A model generated the notes under the pieces. That model saw only the letters and a list, made by a program, of their open reading frames with translations, did not search any database and had not been told where the DNA came from. The position numbers and the translations under genes were made by a program. From contig JANUWF010001059.1 of NCBI GenBank assembly GCA_026120185.1, positions 45,001 through 109,000 of the forward strand: a stretch of DNA of 64,000 nt, in the 5' to 3' direction. Shown in pieces: positions 38,249-48,422 of the stretch (position 1 is the stretch's first letter; each line of letters starts with the position of its first letter). Source of the DNA: Voacanga thouarsii (Eukaryota; Streptophyta; Magnoliopsida; Gentianales; Apocynaceae).

Positions 38249-38832
38249 AAACCATGGTGAGGACACTGAGTTAATAGAAGTTTAAACCTATCCTATGCTT
38301 CATGGAATGCTTCTCCTTTCCTTTGAGTGAAGGAACCAATCCTGCTTCTATAATCCATGGTCTTCTAAAATGGATAATATTTGAACATGAATATCTCATT
38401 GACCTTATCCCAAGTGCTCATTGAACCTTTTGGTAGACCTAGTAGCCATTGTCTAGCATGTCCCTTTAAACAATGTGGAAAACATATGAGCTTAAGTTCC
38501 TTTTTGGATAGATTGTTCAAAGGGAATGTTTGCACTGTGCTGTAGAATTCTAATAGAAATCCCAAAACATCCTCTACTCCCAATCCATTAAAAGTTGGAA
38601 GTAGATGAAGATATAAGTTTTTCAGCACATAGTTCCTTGCAGCATTTCCTAGCCTGATACATAACGGATTGGTAGCAATGGTAAGCATCTATAAATCCCT
38701 TAGTCGAGGATGGGCTTGGTTATTAACTCCCAAGAGAGCCAGCGGTTGTAACTGGTTATTTGGCCCATCATCATGTGCTTGATTTTCTTTGTTATAAGCC
38801 ATTGCTTCAGCCCTCCTGTTAGCTCAATTTTG
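38249..38832 (-). pseudogene. Athila/Tat-like gypsy gag fragment
   Basis: On the minus strand it starts MAYNKENQAHDDG (38802-38764), then shows RLGNAARNYVLKNLYLHLLP, FNGLGVEDVLGFLLEFYSTV, LKLICFPHCLKGHARQWLLG, TWDKVNEIFMFKYYP and, past a stop, FTQRKGEAFHEA and RFKLLLTQCPHHG. This is the gag domain typical of plant Athila/Tat gypsy elements. Stops interrupt it after PRLRDL, after KYYPF and after FHEA. At the left it is cut within CPHHG by the copia I LTR end, so copia I inserted in this gag. The rest of the element lies off the left edge of the window. Confidence 0.88.
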
Positions 38833-38999
38833 CATTCAAGTATGCTCAATTTCAGGATCAAATGGTATTAAGTCCACAACATGATTTCAAGACATGCATT
38901 ACTTAAATATTTGTCCACAATTTGTACACTTGAGAGAATAAAAGCAAAATTAAAAATCAAATCAGAACTATAATCAAAAGAAGAAAATTTTAATTTACT

Positions 39000-39021
39000 A
39001 ATTCCCAGCAACAGCACCAAA
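39000..39021 (-). other. Primer binding site of the Athila-like element
   Basis: The minus-strand TTTGGTGCTGTTGCTGGGAA resembles the tRNA-Asp complement TGGCGCCGTTGCCGGGGA used by Athila/Tat elements. It lies about 200 bases upstream of the gag start. Confidence 0.75.
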
Positions 39022-40188
39022 AACTTAATAACCAATTCAGAGCACTATCAAGTGTACTAGATCTCGTTTATAGTAACAAGGCCGTCTCATAGATATTAGA
39101 AATTATAATTCCTTCCAATGAAATTAATTCTAACTTGAGTTGAAAGAAAACACAGGTTCCAATTATTGTTGTTTATAAGAACTAAATTGAAATAACTAAA
39201 ACTAACACTTTCTTGAGTAAATATGGTAATGAGAGAATCTAAGATACATTAATTCACTAGATCAACTGTTATATCATCAAATCAACTTGCTATTGTAGAG
39301 TGTACCTTATCAGTCAATCAATGTCCAAAATTAACTAATATCCTTTTTCAAGGTAAATTAATTCTATTCCTTCAAATAACCCAACTATATTTCTATGTTG
39401 AATTCAATTTAAGGGAATGCATTCAAGAACATGACACTGTATGGATTACACAAAACACACAAATATATTTCTATTTCACATGTAATTTGTTGTTTGATTA
39501 CCTGTCCTAATTAACTAAGTCATCTTTCGAATTTTCCTAATTAATGATGAATCAATCTAAATGGTGATCTGGCATTCAATTGCTTTAAGTACAATAATCA
39601 AACAAAAGACTTAGTAACACTCTTCAAATAACAAAATTGAAAGATAATCTAACAATTAATACTAGTTACATCATGGCCTTAAAATGAAAATTAATACATA
39701 ATGGAAGAGAAATTCAAGAACAAATTAAAAGAGAAAATATAAAAAAACATCATTGTGTTCTAATACAGTCTCCAACTTTCGTTCATGGATTTCCTCTAGT
39801 ACACTCTAACAATGAAAATTCTTCTCAAAATACAGCCAATCCCCAAAGAAACTAAAGCCTAACCTACTTAGTGGAAACAAAAACAACCCATTCCCTCTTG
39901 TGGCTACCAGTCCGTCCCCCCCTAAAATCATCATGCTTTTCCTTTTATACTTTACGTTGGAACACTTATAAGAGTTGAATCAGGCCCCCGCTTGAACTCT
40001 CCTAATGGTGTGGACTCTTGCAATTTACTCTTCAACCCTCCAATTTGTAACGTTTGCATTCAAGTCCCTGAAAAAATCAAATAAATACAAAGGAGAGTAA
40101 ATTGTCCAAATAAAGCTCATATTGCATTAAATTCTAACATAATTTATTTAGAAATCACCTAATATATCTAATGCAATATTAATACACA
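39022..40188 (-). repeat. Athila-like 5' LTR (boundaries inferred)
   Basis: The non-coding AT-rich stretch between the PBS and the resumption of element E at 40189 is placed as the LTR. A TG start (minus TGTGTATTAATATTGC) is possible at 40188. The other LTR is outside the window, so neither identity nor length can be checked here. Confidence 0.55.
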
Positions 40189-40950
40189 ACCGGCTCCTAT
40201 GGGGCAATCAGTGTCGGCCCATCTTTGGAAGAATACTATCTTAGACGGTGAACAGCTAGTGTCGACTTTACTAGCCCAACTGGCGCTGGCCCACTTCGAG
40301 CATGATACTTTGTTTTGATTTTTAATACTATTTTGTTTTATTTTATTACCCTTTCAATTCCCACAACTTTTATATTGTAACAAGGATATTTCAGACTTAT
40401 TTTTAATTTAAATAGTTGAGATTTCATCTCCTATTACCTAGGTTAAGTTGGTTATAAATATGTCATTATAATACTTTATTTGTAACTTTGGATATCAACA
40501 GAAATCAAGAAGTCTCTTGAGAGAGCTTTAAGAGGTGATTCCTCTTGGGTACTTCCTATAATCATCAAGACCATTCTTAGGGTCTAGTCACTCCTTTTGA
40601 ATCTAGTCTATAAACCCTTTAGGATAGATTAATTAGTTTACTAAGTTAGGTCTTAAATTCTTGTTTATCTACGATTCTTGTTATAGGTCAAATTGGTTGC
40701 CTAAATCCCTTATTCATTTATTCTTGGTCTCTTGTTGAACCAAGGGTCTTTGGTGAGATTTAGAAGACTTGATTCATTATTTCTTAAGTTCTAGGTTCTT
40801 AAATTGGCCTAGAGTTCTAGTATTTTGAGTTAAGTGATTGTTTTCTTAATAAAAACTCTATTTTGAGCTCTTTGTTGGGTCTTGAATTTCTCCCTAAAAA
40901 TAGCCACGAAATCTACACAAAATTCTTCTTCCAAGATCGTATGAAATAGA
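40189..40950 (+). repeat. Element E 5' LTR (partial, left part displaced by the Athila-like insertion)
   Basis: It matches 42950-43692 along its whole length, including 'tctatggggcaat', 'attaccctttcaattccca', 'tttgtaactttggat' and 'gagctctttgttgggtcttgaatt'. It is followed by a tRNA-Met-type PBS. The first bases, ACCGG, would be the duplication made by the Athila-like element if that reading is right. Confidence 0.82.
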
Positions 40951-40970
40951 TTGATATCAGAGCAAGGAGA
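40951..40970 (+). other. Primer binding site of element E
   Basis: TTGATATCAGAGCAAGG follows the LTR directly. It differs from the tRNA-Met complement TGGTATCAGAGC mainly by one base, which marks the preceding LTR as the 5' LTR. Confidence 0.75.
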
Positions 40971-42945
40971 GCTTTGTTTCTTATCAAAGCTTGGTTTTCA
41001 AAGAAGAAGCTTCAAGAAGTTTTATGGAAATTTGCTAATCTCATCACTAAGAAAGTTTTTCAAAAAGGTCATTCAAACTTTGAATTTTCTTAAAGTTCAT
41101 GTATAGAAATCACTCTTTTATGAATTGAAATTTTATTGTATTTTGTTGAAAATTGGGCTAAATTGGCTTTAAAATTATGTTATATTTTGAGTTCCAAAAA
41201 TTTCACACGAGGTGTTTGATGTTTGAGTAAACTTGTGACTTTGAATTATGGTCTAATATTTTGCAAACACTTTCTATGGTTGATTATTGCTAGAGTACAC
41301 ATTTTTTGGGGGAATTACATATCCAAATTGAGCCATCTTGAATGTGATTTCTTGTTCATGTTTGTGGGCTAACTATGATCATTTTTCGTTGTTCTTGAAT
41401 GCTATGTTCTTTGAACTTCTAGTGCTTCATTAAAAACCTAGTTAAGTCTTGTATATTTACCCATCCTTTAGTCAATTGAAATTGTTGAGCTCTCTTGAAT
41501 TCATTGAATCTTACTTGATTGATATAAGCTCCTTGAAGCTCATTGTTGTTGTTGATCAAACTTCCATTTAAGTCACCTAGTTGGTTGTCCATAGAGGGTT
41601 AGTAAACTTAACAAGTTTGGACTAGCTCCTAAGCAATTGGAGAGATTTTTGTGGAAAGAACTCATTGAGGAAATTAAGTGCTTGAAAAGTTAAGGGAGTG
41701 AGTTTATTCTTGTTAAAAGCTAAGGAGAGTTATACACGAGGGTTGAGCGACATTATTTGAGTGTATATAGGTGAGGGACTGACTGTGAGGAATTACTTTC
41801 TATTTCTATCCAAATTTTCTCCAAGTAAGAACCCTTGAAATCGCTAACATAATGTCTTAAAAAATCATTTGATATTCAAGCAACCTTTAAAACTTTCAAA
41901 GCAAAAATGGAAGACACAAAAAGGGACATTATGGGATTGAAATCTATGTAAAGCCAAACCTCAACAGATGCTAAAATGAGAGATAGCCTTAAAGTGAGAA
42001 ATGAGTACAAAGCTCTACCTCTATTATATGAGAAACCAATGAAGGGATGTGAAGAACATTCTATGGGAGACCATCCAAAACTTTCAATGAGGGGAAGAGG
42101 AAGAATAGATTTTAAGTTAGATAAAGGAAGACATGAGAGCAAAAATTTGAGGGGTGCAAGAAAAAAAACTTATCCTAGAGAGACCACATACACCAATCCT
42201 ATATTTTATCACTCACTAAGAAAGAAAATTAGGACCCCAAAACAATCATCAAAGACAACCCCAAAGCCTAGTAAAGAAGAAAGTAGTGAAAAAAGGCTTG
42301 AGGTTAGGAAAGCTTTTCCATTGAGAGCTAAAAGAGAATTCAAAACAAAAAGGTTTAAAAGAAGAGAAAGAAAAAAAAAAGAGAAGAAAGAGACAAAAGA
42401 AGAGAGATTTTTTTGTGCTCGAAAAATGAAAAAAATAAGGGAGAAACAATAAAGAAGAATGAAGATGAGGAAAAGATTGAGCTTTATGTGGGAGAATATA
42501 AGCTATCATTTTGTCTTCATAGAAAACATTCTTGTTTGAAAGCATATGTGGGAATTAATTCATGCACAAATCCACACAAAGAAGGAGAAATTGATAGAAA
42601 TCCAATCAAGCACTATAGCTCATACAAAGAAAGGGGAAGGAGATTCAAACTACATTCCCCAGTACCAAGGAAAAGTTCAAATTATGAAAGCTTTTAATGG
42701 AGGGTTCATGCAACATAAGCTACTAAGCTAAGGGATACGAAGATTGTAAATAGGTGGGTGCCAAGGGGAGGATTGAAAGATTTTTAAGAAGATAAATTAG
42801 GATCAAGATCAAGAAAGTTGACAAGAAGTGGAGGATCAAAGAAGTGCCAAGAAAACCAAAATTTGATTGACAATTTGTGTAGATGATCAAGTGCGTGAGA
42901 GAGAAGGCTGAAGATAAAAAATTCGCACAGGAAAGCAGAAAGGAA
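40971..42945 (+). mobile_element. Element E internal region (non-autonomous LTR retrotransposon)
   Basis: Between the two LTRs (40189-40950 and about 42946-43692) lies only about 2 kb with no reverse transcriptase, integrase or zinc knuckle. The whole therefore resembles a LARD-type non-autonomous element. Its 3' part (about 42585-42790) recurs at 45528-45730 next to the third LTR copy, so E is a repeated family. Confidence 0.65.
41976..42452 (+). other. Basic ORF in element E (158 codons), unrecognised
   Basis: The product would be very rich in Lys, Arg and Glu, with text such as KGCEEHSMGDHP and a run near the C-terminus made almost only of R, K and E (about residues 120-147). No domain is recognised. 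It could be a remnant of a gag-like nucleic-acid-binding protein, but low complexity alone can explain an open frame here. Frames at 42413-42697 and 42546-42731 continue with readable text (YIPQYQGKVQIMKAFNGGF), suggesting a frameshifted longer coding region. Confidence 0.35.
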
Positions 42946-43692
42946 CTAGCACGGGCTTCTATGGGGCAATTGGCGCTGCCCATCTCTGGAAGAACACTCT
43001 CTTGCACAGTGGGCTGGTTTCACCAACCAGACTGGTGCTAGCCCACTTAGGGCTGGATGCTCTGTTTAATTTTTCATTTTGTTTTGCTTTATTTTATTAC
43101 CCTTTCAATTCCCACGACTTTTATATTGTAATAGGGATATTTTAGACTTGTTTTTAGTTTGAATGGCTAAGATTTCATCTCCCATTACCTAGGTTAAGTT
43201 GGCTATAAATATGCCATTATAACACTTTATTTGTAACTTTGGATATTGAATAAAAATCAAGAAGCCTTTTTAGAGAGCTTTGAGAAGTGATTCCTCTTGG
43301 GTACTTCCCATGATCATCAAGACCACTCTTAAGGCCTAGTCCTTCCATTTGAATCTAGTCTATAAACCCTTTAGGATAGATCAATTAACTTGTTAAGTTG
43401 GGTCTTAGATTCTTATTTATCTAAGGTTCTTGTTATGGGTTAAATTGGTTGCCTGATTCCTTCTTCAATTGTTCTTGGTTAAACAGAGGGTCTTTGGTTG
43501 AGATTTGGAAGACTTAATTTATTATTTCTTGAGTTCTAGGTTCTTGAATTGGCCTAGGATTCTAGTATTTTGAATTGGGTGATTATTTTCATGATAAAAA
43601 CTCTATTTTGAGCTCTTTGTTGGGTCTTGAATTTTTCCTTAAAAATAGACACGAAATTCACACAAAATTTTGCTCCAAAGATCATATCACAT
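42946..43692 (+). repeat. Element E 3' LTR
   Basis: It is the direct repeat of 40189-40950, ending near CATATCA. Differences between the two are scattered single bases and small indels. The left edge is where similarity begins (about 42946). Confidence 0.78.
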
Positions 43693-45527
43693 GCTCAAGT
43701 ATATAATTTCTCAAAACAACGATCATAAATCCATTTTTGGAAACATATCACTTGCATAAGTAAATCATTTCATAACTCAACATTTCTTGAGTAAATAAAC
43801 ATTCTATTTCATAAATAATAAATTTTGCAGAAAATATTTATTCAAGTAAAAGATTTATCAAGATAGAAATATTACATATACATTCTTATGTTTAGGAAAC
43901 CATGAAATGTGAGGTTTTACCTTGTGTCCAATCAAAGGTTAGCAAAACTTCAACTTAAACTTGAGGATTATAGCCTTACTCACCAACAAACTCTAGCAAA
44001 AAATTAAACATTTATCAATTTCCTAATTTATAATTTATACTTATGAAAGTTCCTCCAATTCTTCAAAACTTAAGTAACTCTAGACATATAGACTAACTCT
44101 CACCAATCATCAATCAAATAACACTTAATTCACATCATTCAAACTCAAATAAGAGATATTCCAAGCAAAAATTCACTCAGCAATTCTCTTTAACACATAA
44201 TATATTCACTTTCTCAAAGTGTTAATATAATAGCTACAAAACAAACATAATATAATTAATAACTAGAGGCTTAATATAATCACATTCTCAAACAACACAT
44301 AATCTTCACAAATTAATTTTTAATAATAAGTAATTGGGACTCAAATATACTTAGCAAATTCACTTGTATATAAGGCATAATCATATTATATAAACACAAT
44401 ACATAAAATAGCCATTATATAATAGCTTAATACAATCATACAATCACATAGGAACCAAAGTACTGAACTAATCATTCTATAACTTTTCCAAGTCAATATA
44501 ATAACAATTCAAATCAATAAAATGGTAATTGAATAGCTAAAACATGGTTTTATCTTCAAAATATTAAAATAGTATTTTGATTATAAACAGGGAAAAACAG
44601 GGTTCACAAAATAATACAACTCAAAATGCAATAAAAATTCACAAATAAAACTTCCATATGTATGTGAGCCACTGTTAAAATTTCATAAAAATCCAAGGTG
44701 TTTAACTAGGTTAATTAAATGCCCTAAGTTAAGATAACCGCACAGTAACTTCATTTGTTTTGGCAGCGATTTGTAAATTTTCCTAAGGGAAAAACTCTTG
44801 TCCAAATTGAGTGATTCTATGGAAATACTACTCTATAAACACTGTAGTTTATTGGGTAAAAATATCATATAGAAATTCGAATTGGAAGGGTTTCAATCCA
44901 ATGCTCAAATTTGGTGAAAGATCAAATTCGGAGAATTCTGTGCAGAGCAAATTTCAAAAATCATATAAAACCAAACAAATAAGAAATTAATATGATTTCA
45001 ATGGAAAAATACTCCTAAGACACATTAGAATCAAATAGAAGTAGAGCATGTCATATTCCTTAATAAAAAGTTTTAGTACTATAAGTGAAAATTAACATAA
45101 AATGTAATTTCATCAAGAAAATTCAACTTCTAACCACAAATCCACCATTAATTCAATCCCATCACCTCAAATCCACATACACAACATCAATTTAATATAA
45201 TAATATCAAAATTACTCTACCTCATTTACATCAAAATCATCACAAACTCCTTTTCTTCTCAAGAACATCAAATCTGCCAATTTATGGCTATTCATATAAA
45301 ACATGGATTAATCAAAGAGATGAATTTAAATTACTTACCCAAGTGAATAACACTTGAAAACATTTCAAGAATAAAATCTAAAATACTTTGATTTTAGCAA
45401 TTATGAAGTAATTTAGGTAGTTCAGCGAAGAAAATAAAACAAGCAAAGAGGGGAGAGGGTGACTTGTTGAGAGGATAGAGGTTTTTGAGCAAAATAAAAA
45501 TTTATAAGTGTGGAAAGTTAGGTGAAT
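43693..45527. other. AT-rich stretch, probably decayed LTR sequence
   Basis: No gene is seen. The part near 44640-44960, read on the minus strand, resembles gypsy LTR sequence in style, but I could not find terminal motifs or a target duplication. The ORF at 45378-45590 has no domain. Confidence 0.35.
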
Positions 45528-46444
45528 GAAAATTGATAGAAATCCATCTAAGAAATATGCTGAAACTAAAGAAGGAGAATAGACAATCAAACCACATTTT
45601 ATGGACTCTTGGAAGAATTCAAGTTATGGAGGCTTGCAAGGGAAAATTTAAGTAAATCAAATCGCCAAGCTAAGGAACATGAAGAGTGTGAAGAGATTGG
45701 TGCAAAAGAGTAGGCCAAAGGAAGCTATATTTACCCAACAATTAGTGTGGAAAGCTAAAGAGCACAAGATGAGTTTGGGGACGACACAAGGCAAGTTTTT
45801 AGAGCTATAGGAAACAACAGGCACCGGTGCAACAATACATTTGGCGCCGGATTAGATCAGAAACATCAGGTTGTGGAAGCTGCACATAACTGGCACATGT
45901 TAAGCTATTAAACCAATGTGGTTCAATTTGAATTTATGTTTATAGCTTTCAACTATCACCGGTTCAACCCCAATAGGCGCCGGTTCATTACGAGCAACAT
46001 TGCCCTATTTTGTTTAATTCCTATTTTAGCTTGTTTTGCACTATTTTAAATTCCCAAGACTTTTAACTTATAATAGGGATATTTAAGGCCTTTTAAAAAT
46101 ATCAATGGCTGAGATTATATCTCACCATAACTAGGGAATATGCCCTTATAACATTTCATTTGTAAGTTGGAATGTATTTTGAAAATTGAAAGACACTATT
46201 TGAGAGAGTTCTTCAAGGGTCAAGACCAATCATAGGTTTTAATTCCATACATATGATTTGAGTCTCTAAAACTATAAGAATAGATCAAATTAACTTACCA
46301 AAAGAGTGTCTTAGGATCTTGTTCTCCTAAGGTTCTAGAGTAGGAGTTGATCTTGGTTGCCCAAATTCCTTCTTCCATTCTATCCTGAATCCTTAGATGA
46401 TTCAAGGGTTTTGGAAAGTGGTTTGGTAGACTTGGTTCCTATTT
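45528..46444 (+). repeat. Second element E copy: end of internal region and 3' LTR up to the CACTA insertion
   Basis: 45528-45730 matches the internal 3' part of E (42585-42790). 45831-46444 matches the LTR, more diverged than the other two copies ('aattcccaagacttttaa', 'aatagggatattt', 'tttgtaagttggaatg'). It is broken by the CACTA element at TTT (46442-46444) and resumes at 56635. Confidence 0.75.
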
Positions 46445-46459
46445 CACTACTAAAAATTC

Positions 46460-46965
46460 AAGCAAATATGATGGCCAGAAAATCATCGTATTTGAAAAAA
46501 TACCGTCATTTTTGCTATAAACGATGGTTTTTTGACCATCATATATAATAGCATCGTTTTTTATTAAAAATGGCTGAAAAACTGTCGTATTTACCTAATG
46601 CAACGGTGTAAATATGATGGTCAGGGAAAAGTATCGCAATTACTCACCTGAGTTGAGATTTTGCAAACCGTCGCATTTGGTTAAAAAACAGTCGCAATTG
46701 TTCCGTAAATACGATGGTTTTAAACCGTCGCAAATACTTTTTATTTGTGATGGTTATTTACGACTTCCCTAACCGTCGCAATTGTTGAGTATTTGCGACA
46801 GTATCCAACCGTCGTAATTACAACCATGGTAATAAATCTTGGAGAATTGGGACCATTATTAAAAATGACTGCTCAGACTGTCATATTTATTCTGTTAAGC
46901 CATTACCAAATGCAACGGTCTTGTTAAGCAAATACGACAGTTTTGTAACCGTCATATTTATTAAT
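46460..46965. repeat. CACTA left subterminal repeat array
   Basis: Many copies of AACCGTCG/CGACGGTT-type 9-11-mers and their variants (ACCGTCGCATTTGG, CGATGGTTT, AACCGTCGCAATTG) lie in both orientations. Such arrays bind the TNPA-type protein in CACTA elements. Confidence 0.85.
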
Positions 46966-47456
46966 TTTTTTAAAAAAAATAATTGATTAAAACCCAATTA
47001 TATTTATCAACAAAGTAGCAAAATCAGAGAGGAACCAATGGGTGAATGCATAAAATATTGATCCTATAACATTTTGGAAATTGGTACACTAAGAAACAAA
47101 TAATAAAGAAGAAAAGATCAACCTTATAGTAATAGAACAAATATTTTAGAAGAAAAAGGAAAATCAGGTATTTATAATAAGCATCATCTGGTATATTTTC
47201 CAAGCAATTCTTACAGTAGAATCCTCAAGACATATAGCAGAACATAGCAAACAGAAACTAAACTTCCTCTGTTTAACTGGTATCTAAGTTCATCGAGGGA
47301 AAGAAAATGTGTAGCTATTCTATATCTGTATATCTTCCACTTACTATGAATATTTACTTCTTTCAACACGTAAACCACTGTGGCACAAGTCAAAATTTTC
47401 CTCTCTTAGTATCAGAGTCTATTATGCTTTTCTACTTGCAATTTTGAATCTTCAAA

Positions 47457-47806
47457 CTAAAATTTGGAGATCAACAAGTTCTTTAATTGTTTGCAAAGAA
47501 CCTTTCCTCTCGCTGACCTTGGTATCAAGGAAATGAAGTAAACCTTTCTCACTTTCTTATATGGTGCAACCTGAGAAAGAAAAAAAGTCAATTGAGGAGC
47601 ATATGTTGCATGGAAAGACACCCATACAGATATCTTCTATTTTGGTATTTCTTGAAATATATAGACCCATTAGATAATCCATTAGGCACAAAACATATAC
47701 CTGCTTAGTAACAAAATCTATCACATCAGCTTCAGAAAGTTGACTCCCTTCCCTCCTGACTACAAATGCCTCTGGAATTTCTCCAGTTTCTTCATCATAA
47801 ATGACT
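47457..47806 (-). pseudogene. 4-coumarate:CoA ligase-like C-terminal exons
   Basis: Two minus-strand exons encode the C-terminal subdomain of an adenylate-forming acyl-CoA ligase. The first (about 47806-47701) reads YDEETGEIPEAFVVRREGSQ then LSEADVIDFVTKQ. It ends at a GT donor; a 130-base intron and an AG acceptor follow. The last exon (47570-47457, 38 codons with the TAG) reads VAPYKKVRKVYFISLIPRSA then RGKVLCKQLKNLLISKF. The C-terminal lysine of the PxSxxGK motif is present. Upstream catalytic exons (AMP-binding) are absent, so no enzyme is made. The intron shows capture from genomic DNA, not from mRNA. The open frame continues upstream to 47982 with text not typical of this family, perhaps an exon from another gene. 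Confidence 0.85.
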
Positions 47807-48422
47807 CGTAGCCTTTTTGTTTTGTCATGGTTCTTAATCATAAATGTTATAAATATATGGAATTCTATTGAGTCAAATTCACAATAAACAATATGTTTTG
47901 TTGTCGACAGCCCTTGTTCAAATAGCCTGCATAATAAATAGATAGATTTCAGTAAAGAAACAAGGCATATCAAAAGGTTCAAAACATAATAGATTTCAAC
48001 AAAGAAACAGTTGGAACTTCTTTACTATAGACAAGAATACAAATTCCATTTCCTCAATAGGATAAGAACTGAACAAAGAACTCAATAGGATGAGAACTCA
48101 AAAATTGACTTTTCCCCTTCCTCCTTGTCTCTTTCTCTCCTCAGTCATCCCTCCCCTATTCCCGCACATAACCTTTCATCTCTCTTTTTCCCTTCCTCCT
48201 TGTCTCTTTCTCTGCTCAGTCATCCCTTCCTCCACCTGTCATCTACCACTTCCCCTTCCTCCTTGTCTTTTACTCTTCTCAGTCCTCTTTCCCCCTCTTC
48301 CTGCACAGATATATATATCCCTTAGTCATCAGTCATTAGTAAAATCCACAAAGGGACTGGGATTTCTAATTCGATTCTCTTTCTCAAAGATGGATAGTTG
48401 TAATTCGTATGAGATGTGGTCA

